A stretch of DNA of 64,000 nt, taken from contig JAHDKI010000021.1 in NCBI GenBank assembly GCA_018436925.1, positions 20,544 through 84,543 on the forward strand. The letters run 5' to 3'. The translations under genes and the position numbers were made by a program. The stretch comes from Syntrophaceae bacterium. GTDB taxonomy: Bacteria > Desulfobacterota > Syntrophia > Syntrophales > Smithellaceae. Positions 27,910 through 37,042 of the stretch are shown one piece after another; position 1 is the stretch's first letter, and each line of letters opens with the position of its first letter. Below the pieces are notes generated by a model, which was given only the letters and a program-made list of their open reading frames with translations, was not told where the DNA came from and did not search any database.

Positions 27910-27951
27910 GAAACCAAAATAAATGACGTATTGAAATATAAGAGCCGGCGT

Positions 27952-30840
27952 ATGAAAGAAAGGGGGCGATCAGAAAAACGGCGTTTGGAAAGCCTGCTGC
28001 GGATCAGCCAATACCGGGCGGACTCCGTGCAGGAATTTTTGGATTTCGCCCTTTCCGAAGCCATCGCTCTGACCGGCAGCGAACTGGGATACATCTGTCT
28101 GTACGATGAACAAACCCGGCGCTTCATTGTCAATACCTGGTCAAAAGGGGCCATGGACGCCTGCCGGATTCCGGATCCTCAAACCACCTTTGAGCTTGGC
28201 ACAACCGGCCTCTGGGGAGAGGCGGTGCGGCAGGCAAAACCCTTTATGATCAACGATTATTCAGCCCCCCATCCTCTGAAGAAAGGATACCCCAAAGGCC
28301 ATGCGCCGCTTGTCCGTTTTATGACGCTCCCCGTAACAAACCAGGGAGAAATCGTGGCGGTTCTGGGCCTGGCCAATAAACCGGTGAATTACACGGACGC
28401 GGACGTTCACCAGGCATCGCTTCTGATGGCATCCGTCTGGCAGATGGCCGAACGCAAGAAAGCCGAAGACGCGCTGATCCGATCGGAACGGCGCGCCGCC
28501 CGCCTGGCGGCGATTGTGAACGCGTCCGGCGACGCGATCATCGGCGCCACGCCGGAAGGCCTCATCACCGATTGGAACCCGGGCGCGGAAGAAATCTATG
28601 GTTACGCCCGACAGGACATTCTGGGGCATCCATTCACGACGCTGATTGCGCCTGAAGGGCGGCAACAAGCCGCCGCGATGATCGAAGCAATCCGCAAAAG
28701 CCGGCATGCCGACCGCCAGGAAACGCTGCATCTGCGAAAAAACGGGCAGGTGTTCTATGCGTCTGTGTCCGCTTCCGTCATGCTCGACAATCAAGATCGC
28801 CTCTCCGGTCTTTCCTTCATCAGTCGGGATGTCTCCCAAAGAAAGAAAAAGGAGGCCGAACTTCAGCGCTATCGCGATTTCATCGAAAATATCAGCGACG
28901 GCTGCTTCGAGACGGACCTTGCAGGCAAGATCACTTACGCCAATGAAGCGGCCGGCCGCCACATGGGAAGATCGCCTCAGACGTTTATGGGCATAAAAAA
29001 CCGCGACTGCAGCAATTCCGAAGAATCCCGGCGCGCGCTCGCCGTGTTCCAGAAAATCTACGACACGGGGCAGCCTGCCATCATTGATGATTTCATCATT
29101 TACGACGATTCCGATCAACCCCGCCACTTGGAACTGGCGGCTTCTCTGATACGCGATTCGCAGGGACAGCCGATCGGCTTCCGGGCGACCACGCGCGATA
29201 AATCAGAGCACTTTCGGATGCAGGAAGTCCTGAAGCTGAACGAGGCGCGATACCGCAAAATCTTTCAGGACAGCAAAGCGGTCATGCTTTTAATCGACCC
29301 GGACAACGGATCCATTGCGGACGCCAATGAAGCCGCCTGCCTGTTTTACGGATATCCGCGGGAGCGGCTATTGAGCCTGAAGATCACCGACATCAACGTG
29401 CTGAACAAAAAGGAAGTCTTCGAAGAAATGGAAAAAGCCAGATTCCAGGGCAGAAATCATTTCTATTTTCGCCATCGCCTCGCAGACGGAGACATCCGCC
29501 CCGTAGAGGTGTTTTCCTCCGTGATCGCCGTCGAAGCCAAGCAGATGCTATTTTCGATCATTCACGATATCTCGGCGCGGATTGAAGCGGAAAACGCGCT
29601 GCGCAGCAGCGAAGAGAAGTACCGCAATATCCTCACCGGCATCCATGACGGATATTTTGAGCTCGACCTGGCCGGCAATTTTACATTCGCCAACGAAGCA
29701 GCCTGCGACATTCTGGGCTACGAACTGCGGGAAATCGTCGGCATGAACTACCGCCGGATTGCCTCGCCGCAAACCGCCGCGAGAATGCTCGACGTCAGCA
29801 ATCTCACTTTCCGCACCGGCATTCCCAGTTCGCTTTTGGACTATGAAATCATCCGCAAAGACGGGTCCATCCGTCTTCAGGAAATGAACACCGGACTGAT
29901 CCGCGACAGCAGTGGCGCACCGGTGGGGTTTCATGTCATGGCCCGCGATATCACGGAAAAGCGCAAAGCCGAAGAAGCGCTCCGGCAAGGCGAAGAGCGC
30001 ATCCGTCTTCTGTTCAACAATATCCCCGTGCCCACATTTGTCTGGCGAGTCCAGGATGACGATTTCATTTTAGCCGAATTCAATGCCTCCGCGCTGCAGT
30101 TCATCGGAAGCCGCATCATCGATTTTGTCGGAAAACCGGCCGCTTTGTTTTTCCGCCGCATGCCGCAGATTCCGTCGGATATCCGTCAATGCCTGAATCT
30201 GCGCCGGACCGTAGAGAATCAGTTTTGGTATGTCGAAGGCGACGAGGCGGACAAGCGGTATGTGATCATCAAATACGCTTTCGCCCCGCCCGACAGTGTG
30301 CTGATGCACGTCAACGACATCACGGGGCAGAAGCGGGCGGAAGAGGATCTCCAGTACATCAGCGTGCACGATTCACTGACCGGTCTTTTCAACCGTTTTT
30401 ACGCGGACGCCGAAATCAAACGTCTGGCGGCCAGCCGGCTGCGGCCGATCAGCGTCATCGTCATCGATCTCAATGATCTGAAAAAAGTCAACGACGAGCA
30501 AGGCCACGCCGCGGGAGATCTCTACATCAGAAACACGGCGACTCTTCTTAAGCAGACTTTCCGCCCTGAAGATATGGCGGCCCGCATCGGCGGAGATGAG
30601 TTTCTGATTCTGCTGCCGGAGGTGGACGAACCGACCTGCGCGCAGGCGATCACCCGGTTGCATGAAAATCTCTTCCGTTTCAATCAACGCGCAGCCGGCC
30701 TGCCGCTGAGCCTGTCTGCGGGCTGGGCTACGGCTTGCCGCGAGGACAACCTGATGGAGCGCATCCGCGAGGCCGACGCCCGCATGTACCGGGAAAAAGC
30801 TTTGATAAAGGCCGTCTGCGAATCGTCCGGGCCGCACTGA
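27952..30840 (+). CDS. GAF/multi-PAS diguanylate cyclase
   Basis: Cytosolic sensor enzyme, 962 aa from ATG 27952, with no membrane helix. Order: GAF (about 10-170), five PAS modules (about 185-300, 310-425, 430-550, 555-675, 680-795), then GGDEF. The active site GGDEF (880-884) is intact, and RPED (871-874), five residues before it, matches the product-inhibition I-site, so it should make c-di-GMP and be feedback-controlled. The open frame extends to ATG 27892, but a near-consensus promoter overlaps that codon, so I start at 27952 despite a weak ribosome-binding site. No EAL domain. Converges with the YeeE genes. Signals sensed are unknown. Confidence 0.9.
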   Translation: MKERGRSEKRRLESLLRISQYRADSVQEFLDFALSEAIALTGSELGYICLYDEQTRRFIVNTWSKGAMDACRIPDPQTTFELGTTGLWGEAVRQAKPFMINDYSAPHPLKKGYPKGHAPLVRFMTLPVTNQGEIVAVLGLANKPVNYTDADVHQASLLMASVWQMAERKKAEDALIRSERRAARLAAIVNASGDAIIGATPEGLITDWNPGAEEIYGYARQDILGHPFTTLIAPEGRQQAAAMIEAIRKSRHADRQETLHLRKNGQVFYASVSASVMLDNQDRLSGLSFISRDVSQRKKKEAELQRYRDFIENISDGCFETDLAGKITYANEAAGRHMGRSPQTFMGIKNRDCSNSEESRRALAVFQKIYDTGQPAIIDDFIIYDDSDQPRHLELAASLIRDSQGQPIGFRATTRDKSEHFRMQEVLKLNEARYRKIFQDSKAVMLLIDPDNGSIADANEAACLFYGYPRERLLSLKITDINVLNKKEVFEEMEKARFQGRNHFYFRHRLADGDIRPVEVFSSVIAVEAKQMLFSIIHDISARIEAENALRSSEEKYRNILTGIHDGYFELDLAGNFTFANEAACDILGYELREIVGMNYRRIASPQTAARMLDVSNLTFRTGIPSSLLDYEIIRKDGSIRLQEMNTGLIRDSSGAPVGFHVMARDITEKRKAEEALRQGEERIRLLFNNIPVPTFVWRVQDDDFILAEFNASALQFIGSRIIDFVGKPAALFFRRMPQIPSDIRQCLNLRRTVENQFWYVEGDEADKRYVIIKYAFAPPDSVLMHVNDITGQKRAEEDLQYISVHDSLTGLFNRFYADAEIKRLAASRLRPISVIVIDLNDLKKVNDEQGHAAGDLYIRNTATLLKQTFRPEDMAARIGGDEFLILLPEVDEPTCAQAITRLHENLFRFNQRAAGLPLSLSAGWATACREDNLMERIREADARMYREKALIKAVCESSGPH

Positions 30841-30873
30841 CCCGAACGATCCGCGCCGCCTTCCGGCTGCGGC

Positions 30874-31404
30874 CTAGATCTTCTTTTTTTCGAAAACGTA
30901 GAACAAAGCGACCGCCGCCGCCCAGAAAACAGGCAAAATGACCCAGTGAGATACGCCGAAGGCGTCGTCCAATCCGATCTTACCGAAATTTTTCCATGCG
31001 CCGACACTCGAGGAAAAAGCGGGATAGATTTCCGCATATACCGCAGCGCCCGCAAGCATGCCGATCACGGCAAAAATCGCGTGAATCCGACCTTCCCCCA
31101 AGGCGGCAACCGATGTGCCGGGACAATATCCCATGACCGACCAGCCGGCCCCGAACAGAATTCCGCCCAGCACCACCGCGCCGACATTCATCGGTTTATG
31201 GCTGAGGGCCACAAGTCCCGCGTCCGCCAGAATATAAATGCCCAGACCACCGACCATGGCGGCGGACATCATGAACTTCAGAATCGTCATATCCTGAAGG
31301 AGCATCGCACCGATTTGTTTTTCAAACCGGATGACCCTGCCTTTTTGCAGGAGAAATCCGAATAATACTCCGGTTGCCAACCCCAAAATCTGTTCCGCGC
31401 TCAT
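30874..31404 (-). CDS. YeeE/YedE-family half-size membrane protein (second of pair)
   Basis: 176 aa from ATG 31404, which overlaps the upstream gene stop by 4 bases (TCAT on the plus strand) and has AGGAGG. Five or so hydrophobic segments and the family motif GYCPGTSVAALGEG, whose Cys is the type of residue that handles thiosulfate or sulfur in TsuA/YeeE transporters. Full-length YeeE has two such halves in one chain; here they are two genes. Sulfur-compound transport is inferred. Confidence 0.82.
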   Translation of the reverse strand: MSAEQILGLATGVLFGFLLQKGRVIRFEKQIGAMLLQDMTILKFMMSAAMVGGLGIYILADAGLVALSHKPMNVGAVVLGGILFGAGWSVMGYCPGTSVAALGEGRIHAIFAVIGMLAGAAVYAEIYPAFSSSVGAWKNFGKIGLDDAFGVSHWVILPVFWAAAVALFYVFEKKKI

Positions 31405-31943
31405 GATTGCCTCCTTACATAAATGAGATGGGCAAACACAATGCCGGCGCCAAAGAAAAGAACCAGCGCGACAAATGAACTGACCGACAATTGCATCATA
31501 CCGCTGAGCCCGTGCCCGCTGGGACAGCCGTCGGCCATGCGCGCGCCGATCATCGCCACGATCCCGCCCAGAAAGGCTCCGGCTGCGCGCCGACCCAAAG
31601 AGGAGCCGAAACGCGCCTCCCACATCGGAGGCACTTTCTCGATTTTAAAGCTCCGGTCGGTCAGCGAGGAAATCAAAGAGCCCACGAAGATGCCGATGAT
31701 CAGCATGAATTGCCAGTCCACCTTGATTTTGGTTTTCATGAAATACTCGTTGGCGCCGACGCGCTCCTGGGCCACCGCCCCTTCGAGATACCCTACCGCG
31801 CGGACAAATGTGGTGGACGCGCCGATGTAATTTGTTTTCCCGAGAATTTCCGTTGTGGCATAAACGGAAATAATCGCCAGAATCCCCACCAACGCGCCGG
31901 CAAAATAGGGATTCCATCCGCCGTCTTTGGTTTTCAACTTCAT
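31401..31943 (-). CDS. YeeE/YedE-family half-size membrane protein (first of pair)
   Basis: 180-aa inner-membrane protein with a motif matching its partner: MADGCPSGHGLSGM carries the conserved Cys. It has one N-terminal helix, a charged loop (about 55-75), and three or four further helices. Strong AGGAGG before the ATG. The pair probably assembles into one TsuA/YedE-like channel for thiosulfate or related sulfur species, in line with the periplasmic sulfurtransferase genes at 40-44 kb. Confidence 0.82.
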   Translation of the reverse strand: MKLKTKDGGWNPYFAGALVGILAIISVYATTEILGKTNYIGASTTFVRAVGYLEGAVAQERVGANEYFMKTKIKVDWQFMLIIGIFVGSLISSLTDRSFKIEKVPPMWEARFGSSLGRRAAGAFLGGIVAMIGARMADGCPSGHGLSGMMQLSVSSFVALVLFFGAGIVFAHLIYVRRQS

Positions 31944-32135
31944 GTTGACCTCCTTTGGACTGCTTTATGGACCTTTTATCCCGCTTGCAGTTGAAAGCGG
32001 ACTCCATCATTTTTAAAGAGAATGTCCGTTGCCCAGGGCAAGGCCGGACGCTTTGGAAAATCCTTATTGTTGTATTTTCCATAGAATGATATTTTTTTCA
32101 ATCATAACGTCAGAGGGGAACATCAGGGAACCGCC

Positions 32136-33302
32136 ATGCCTTTTAAAAAGTATAAACTGGCCATTGACGCCCGTCCCGCCCAGGGACGCGCTTCGGGCGT
32201 CGTCACTTACACACGCAATTTAATCCGTTCGCTTTCAGCCATCGCCGACGCGTTTGATTTTCTCTTCATCGTGGACGATACAAAAAGTCTCGACGATCTG
32301 TTCTTTCCGCCGGGGGCGACATTTTTCAAAACGCCGGTCGGACGGCGGAATTTCCTTCGAGCCGATTTGTGGACGCAGTGGACCCTTCCCCGGCTTCTTG
32401 AGCGACTGGACGTGGATGTTTTTCATCAGCCGGATTATCTGATTCCCTGCCGGCCTGTTCCTTTCGTCCTTCTGGCTTCCTATCTGGATGCGATCGTCTT
32501 CAGCAAAGAGGACAGCCGCCTTTTGTTATCCAAAAAGCGGGTGCAGTGGTTGATGAAATGCGGCGCCGAAAACGCGGACGCCATCGTGACGATATCGGCC
32601 TATTCGCGGAGTCGTCTTCTGGAGCACCTCTCAATGGATCCTGCGCGACTGGTCAGCATCTGGTGCGGCGTTGCCGAGGAGTTCTTTTCGCCCCCGGACG
32701 AGAAAGAAACATCGGCCTGCCTGGAAAAACTCGATATGACCGACCCTTTTATCCTGTATTACGGCGGCTTTTCCCGGCGCAAGAATGTGCCCTTGCTTCT
32801 TGAAGCGATGAAAAATCTGGCGACGAAACATCCCTGCCGGCTGGTCATTGCCGGGGAGGCGCCGTCAGAAATTCGTTTTCGGATCAAGCAGATGGGGCTG
32901 CAAAACAACGTATCCCTGTTCGGATACGCGACCGAAACGGAGTTGCGCGCGCTTTTGAAGCAATGTCGTCTTTTTGTGTTTCCCTCCGCCATGGAAGGCT
33001 TCGGTCTGCCGGTGGCCGAGGCCATGGCGAGCGGCGCGCCCGTTGTGTGCTCCGCCAATGGCTCGCTGCCTGAAATCGCAGGCGATGCGGCGCTGCTTTT
33101 CAAGCCTTCGACGCCGGAATGTCTCGCCGCGGCTCTGTATCAAGGACTCACCGACAACAGGTTATGCGCGCAGCTGGCGGAAAAAGGAAAACAGCGCGCC
33201 GGCCTTTTTGACGGATCACGCGCGGCAAGGGACTTGGGAGATCTCTACCTGTCACTTCTGGATCGGAAAAAAGCCGGGGCACGCAAGGCGACCCCGTTTT
33301 GA
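32136..33302 (+). CDS. Family 4 glycosyltransferase (GT-B)
   Basis: 388-aa cytosolic retaining glycosyltransferase. N-terminal Rossmann half starts LAIDARPAQGRASGVVTYTRNL; the C-terminal half holds LYYGGFSRRKNVPLLLEA and the sugar-nucleotide motif MEGFGLPVAEAMASGAPVV (EX7E). ALF and an Arg-rich tail close it. It stands alone, abutting the next convergent gene. Probably glycosylates a lipid-linked or cell-surface glycan; donor and acceptor are unknown. Confidence 0.87.
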   Translation: MPFKKYKLAIDARPAQGRASGVVTYTRNLIRSLSAIADAFDFLFIVDDTKSLDDLFFPPGATFFKTPVGRRNFLRADLWTQWTLPRLLERLDVDVFHQPDYLIPCRPVPFVLLASYLDAIVFSKEDSRLLLSKKRVQWLMKCGAENADAIVTISAYSRSRLLEHLSMDPARLVSIWCGVAEEFFSPPDEKETSACLEKLDMTDPFILYYGGFSRRKNVPLLLEAMKNLATKHPCRLVIAGEAPSEIRFRIKQMGLQNNVSLFGYATETELRALLKQCRLFVFPSAMEGFGLPVAEAMASGAPVVCSANGSLPEIAGDAALLFKPSTPECLAAALYQGLTDNRLCAQLAEKGKQRAGLFDGSRAARDLGDLYLSLLDRKKAGARKATPF

Positions 33303-34616
33303 TCAATCCATATGTTCCAAGGATAATCTGGCGGGCTGCTTCCCCAGAAGCACCATGCCGAAATGCTCGTACTTCTGGCCTGTTTTCGGGTTGACATCAT
33401 GCCAGCGCGCCAGAAACTCCCTCTCCCTAAGCCAGGTCCGGCGGATCGTGGCCGGATCCTCAAACAAAAGCACGTCCTTATTCAATCCGATGATGATTGC
33501 GTAATGCCCGTCGTCCCAGTCGCGCCGCCAGTCATCCAGCGTCATATAGCGGTCGGCCCAGGCCTGCAAAAGCACGATCACCGGCGTCCCCGCATCGACA
33601 TACTGTTTGACCGTATTGAGAGACCACTGGGTGCCGTGCTTGACCTCGAACCCGTATTGCTTAGCCACGCGGATCATCGCCTCCGGCGGCGTTCCCTCGT
33701 CGGTTGAAGTTCCCAACGCGGCGATCAACTCGTCGCCGCGGACATCCTCGCCGTAATAATGCATGACGGTCTGGAGCGCCTGTGCGCCGCAGTCGTAATC
33801 ATAGGTCTGTTTGCCGATGTGCAGATCAATCATGGTCATGCGCTGCGACTCCTGAAGCGATTGAAGCGTCTGGGCCAGCGATTCGGCAAAGGCCCGGCGC
33901 AGACGATTGATTTGCACAATGTTGGGTGTTCCGTCCTCATTTTTAAAAAGGCGTTCGTTGGTTTCCTGAAGAAACGCCGGCGCGCGTGTTCCGACGCGCT
34001 TGATCGCGTTGACCGAATGGGCGGCGCACACATGGCCGTGAACCTGAAAATAGTCGGAGGCGTTGACGGTCACCTCCACGTCGGGCAGACGCTTGCGCAG
34101 CTCTTCTGCGTAGGTCTCCACAATGATGTCCGGACTGTAGTAAACGGGCTTTGGATCCCGCGGCGTGTGCTGGAAATTCATCAAATCAATCTGATGATCG
34201 CCGACTCCGCGGGCCGTCACCGTGGCGTGCCCGTCAAACAACAGCCCGGCTCCGGCGGAAATAATCTCTTCGATGCCGTGATGGAACGGCTTGAGGTAAC
34301 GGTCGGCCCAGGCCGTCCGCATGGAGACCGACGGCTCGAATCCCTTTCGATACAAAGCCTTGCCGGAGATGTCGGCAAGCGGGACGCTCTCGTCGATATC
34401 CGCCGGATCGCGGTTGGCCTCCAGAAGCAGGCTGCAGTAAGGAAAAACCACCTGACGGTTTCCGAGCATATCCCGAAAATCATAAAGCCAATTGGTGTAC
34501 CAATCGATATTCTTTAAAAGCGATGGAAAGTCTCCCGCCAGATCCTCAAGGGGAATCTCCGGCGGAATCGCGACTCCGCTGTGCGGGATGACGACCAGAA
34601 TATCCGAACCTGTCAT
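33303..34616 (-). CDS. N-formylglutamate amidohydrolase-like / C39 peptidase-like fusion protein
   Basis: 437 aa from ATG 34616 (GGAAAGGA upstream; a TTG at 34658 is the alternative). Residues 1-260 resemble N-formylglutamate amidohydrolases: VVIPHSG (8-14), LLEANRDPADID (64-75) and LLFDGHATV (125-133). Residues 265-420 look like a C39 papain-fold domain with all catalytic positions: Gln270, Cys276 in YDCGAQA, His371 in DGHYAIIIG and Asp387 in FEDP. No signal peptide or membrane segment, so cytosolic, unlike most C39 domains, which sit in ABC exporters. The combination is unusual. One possible role is deformylation or cleavage of modified peptides; this is speculative. Confidence 0.75.
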   Translation of the reverse strand: MTGSDILVVIPHSGVAIPPEIPLEDLAGDFPSLLKNIDWYTNWLYDFRDMLGNRQVVFPYCSLLLEANRDPADIDESVPLADISGKALYRKGFEPSVSMRTAWADRYLKPFHHGIEEIISAGAGLLFDGHATVTARGVGDHQIDLMNFQHTPRDPKPVYYSPDIIVETYAEELRKRLPDVEVTVNASDYFQVHGHVCAAHSVNAIKRVGTRAPAFLQETNERLFKNEDGTPNIVQINRLRRAFAESLAQTLQSLQESQRMTMIDLHIGKQTYDYDCGAQALQTVMHYYGEDVRGDELIAALGTSTDEGTPPEAMIRVAKQYGFEVKHGTQWSLNTVKQYVDAGTPVIVLLQAWADRYMTLDDWRRDWDDGHYAIIIGLNKDVLLFEDPATIRRTWLREREFLARWHDVNPKTGQKYEHFGMVLLGKQPARLSLEHMD

Positions 34617-34855
34617 GGCGCTTTGTCCTTTCCATTGAAGTTTTAAACGCGAAATCAATCATCTTCTTCGCCCTGGGCGGGTATTGTAACGCTTTCACCC
34701 TTTTTTGAAAATTGGAAAATCAAATGATTTATAAATAATATAATGAGTAATTTCAGCCACATAAAATTATTATCTCTTTTGCGTGCGCGGTTTTATTGAC
34801 AAGAATCAAAAAAGTATCCTACAACCGCCCAAAAAAACAGGAGGGACAAAATTCC

Positions 34856-35554
34856 ATGCTCAACATCGAACAGTTTCGTTACGGCGATAATCTCGGATAT
34901 CTGATTTACGGCGAAACGGAAGCTATGGCTGTCGACGGCGGCGCCTGGATGGAAATCCTGTCCTTTCTCGATAAACACACTTTGCGTTTAAAAATTATCA
35001 CCAACACGCACAGGCACTATGACCACACGCCGGGAGACGATCACCTGCTGAAGAAGACCAACGCCGAATTTCTGGATTGCAAAACCTTCGACGACCTTGA
35101 GGAAATACCGATTGACGGGCAGGCGGTGCGGGTTTACCGAACGCCGGGGCACTCGTCCGACTCCGTCTGCTTTTATACCGGCCGGGATCTGATTACCGGC
35201 GACACGCTTTTCAACGGCACCGTCGGAAATTGCTTTTCAGGCGACCTTAAGGGATTTTTCGAATCGATTAAACGTCTGTCGGCGTTTCCCGACGACACGC
35301 GCGTCTTCGCCGGACATGACTACGTCCGCGACTCTTTGGCTTATGCCCGGCGCCTGGAGCCGCAAAACAGGAACATCGATCTGTTTCAGACGGCCTACGA
35401 TCCGGATTTTGTATTCTCGACGCTGGAATGCGAAAAAAAGATCAATCCTTATCTCCGGCACAATGAAGCCCCCATCGTCGATCTGCTCAGGAAAAAGGGG
35501 CTCCCGCATTCCACGGATTGGGAACGATGGCATTCCCTGATGTCGATGGATTAA
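34856..35554 (+). CDS. Metallo-beta-lactamase-fold hydrolase, glyoxalase II-like
   Basis: 232 aa from ATG 34856, preceded by AGGAGGG; a TTG at 34796 in the same frame lies in a -35-like TTGACA and is unlikely. Seen: THRHYDH (HxHxDH metal motif), TPGHS, ITGDTLF and FAGHDY, the complete two-metal site in glyoxalase II order, then a short C-terminal helical part. It may hydrolyse S-acyl-thiol esters such as lactoylglutathione. The peroxiredoxin follows 164 bases later under its own promoter. Confidence 0.85.
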   Translation: MLNIEQFRYGDNLGYLIYGETEAMAVDGGAWMEILSFLDKHTLRLKIITNTHRHYDHTPGDDHLLKKTNAEFLDCKTFDDLEEIPIDGQAVRVYRTPGHSSDSVCFYTGRDLITGDTLFNGTVGNCFSGDLKGFFESIKRLSAFPDDTRVFAGHDYVRDSLAYARRLEPQNRNIDLFQTAYDPDFVFSTLECEKKINPYLRHNEAPIVDLLRKKGLPHSTDWERWHSLMSMD

Positions 35555-35590
35555 AAATCGACCCGGCCCGCCTCTGCTCGGGCAAAGGCC

Positions 35591-35620
35591 TTGACGCGGG
35601 AATACGTTATCGCGTAAAGT
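35591..35620 (+). promoter_or_regulatory. Possible promoter of the peroxiredoxin gene
   Basis: TTGACG (35591-35596), 18-base spacer, TAAAGT (35615-35620), about 100 bases before the start. Confidence 0.5.
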
Positions 35621-35718
35621 CCAACCGTAAGCTCCTTGTTTTCGCTTTTGGCCGCTCATTGTATAAACGTTTAATCGTTAACCCGTCAGAAACTTTTAAT
35701 TCATCGAAAGGATAACCC

Positions 35719-36186
35719 ATGAGCCCTATTGAAGTCGGCAGTCAATTCGGGGATTTTTCGCTGCCAAGCCACACGGAAAAAACGGTGGACACGAAAATCT
35801 TTGCGGGAAAGAAGCTTCTTTTATCCTTCCATCCACTGGCCTGGACGGAAGTCTGCGCGAAGCAGATGCAGTCTCTGGAATCGAACGTCGACGTTTTCGC
35901 ATCGCTTAACACTGTCCCCCTGGGGCTGTCCGTCGATGCCGTTCCCTGCAAAAAAGCCTGGGCCAAAACGCTGGGCATCGAAAAAGTCGACCTGTTGGCC
36001 GACTTCTGGCCGCACGGCGGACTCGCCGCAAAACTCGGTCTGTTTATCGACAAGTTCGGCTTTTCACAGCGGGCCAACGTTATTCTGGATGAAGACCGCA
36101 AGGCGGTTTTTGTGAAGGTTTATCCGATCCGGGAACTGCCCGACATTCGCGAGGTGCTGGATTTTCTCAAGTTCGCCCCGCGGTGA
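35719..36186 (+). CDS. Peroxiredoxin (AhpC/TSA family)
   Basis: 155-aa thiol peroxidase. The peroxidatic motif reads PLAWTEVC with Cys46, in place of the usual PxxxTxxC, and keeps Thr43. A second Cys at 77 (VPCKKAW) may be the resolving one, as in AhpE/BCP-type enzymes. AAAGGA precedes the ATG. Tail-to-tail with ccsB 13 bases away. Probably detoxifies peroxide in this anaerobe. Confidence 0.87.
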   Translation: MSPIEVGSQFGDFSLPSHTEKTVDTKIFAGKKLLLSFHPLAWTEVCAKQMQSLESNVDVFASLNTVPLGLSVDAVPCKKAWAKTLGIEKVDLLADFWPHGGLAAKLGLFIDKFGFSQRANVILDEDRKAVFVKVYPIRELPDIREVLDFLKFAPR

Positions 36187-36199
36187 GCCGCGGCTTGCC

Positions 36200-37042
36200 T
36201 CAACTCATGTAACTGTGCAGGCTCGGCAGAAAATTCACGCCCAGATAGGTAAACAAGACGCAGCCGAACCCGACGATCGACAAGACGGCCATGCGTTTGC
36301 CGCGCCAGCCGCGAACCAGCCGCGCATGCAGCATTCCGGCATAAACCAGCCAGGTAATGAGCGACCAGGTTTCCTTGGGGTCCCAGCTCCAGTAAGAACC
36401 CCAGGCATAATGCGCCCAGACGGAACCGGTCACGATCCCTAAAGCGAGAAAGACCACACCCAGGATCGTGCACTGGTAAATCAGTTCGTCGATGATGTCG
36501 TCGTCCGGCAAAAGCCTGAAGAATAAACCCGGACGGCTTTTCCCAGAGGCAAGCCGTTTGAGCAGGAACATTACGCCCAGCGCAAACGAGACGGTAAACG
36601 CGGCATACCCCAGAAAGCAGGTCAGCACATGAGACGTCAGCCAGTTGCTTTGCAGCGCGGGAATGAGAGGTTCAATGCGGTTGTTTATCCCCGGCGCGAT
36701 GGAGGCGTAAGCCATGATCAGAAAGGCGGCGGGCAGAACAAAGGCGCCCAAAGAGCGGTTTTTCAAACGCCATTCCATCAGCAGATACAAAAAGGCAATC
36801 GTCCAGGCGAAAAATATCAGCGACTCGTAGAAATTCGTCAACGGTGCGCGACCGATCCCCAGATCGTAGGAGGCAACCCAGCGAATGACGAGCGCCGTCG
36901 TATGCGCCAAAAGCCCGACCAGGGCGGCAAGACTGGCCAGCTTTCCCCAAAACTCTTTTCCCAGAATCATCCGGAACAAGTACAAGACAAAAGCGGCGAA
37001 ATAGATAAACGTGACCCAGCTCAGAATAGTGGTGTGAATCAT
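36200..37042 (-). CDS. ccsB: Cytochrome c biogenesis protein CcsB/ResC type (System II haem handler)
   Basis: 280-aa polytopic inner-membrane protein with about eight helices and the tryptophan-rich WWD motif WGSYWSWDPKETW, which presents haem to apocytochromes. Conserved His residues flank it. It overlaps resB by 4 bases (ATGA), and together they form the haem-lyase complex CcsBA/ResBC. Last gene of the large minus-strand cytochrome operon, so assembly capacity is coupled to production of the multiheme proteins. Confidence 0.93.
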   Translation of the reverse strand: MIHTTILSWVTFIYFAAFVLYLFRMILGKEFWGKLASLAALVGLLAHTTALVIRWVASYDLGIGRAPLTNFYESLIFFAWTIAFLYLLMEWRLKNRSLGAFVLPAAFLIMAYASIAPGINNRIEPLIPALQSNWLTSHVLTCFLGYAAFTVSFALGVMFLLKRLASGKSRPGLFFRLLPDDDIIDELIYQCTILGVVFLALGIVTGSVWAHYAWGSYWSWDPKETWSLITWLVYAGMLHARLVRGWRGKRMAVLSIVGFGCVLFTYLGVNFLPSLHSYMS

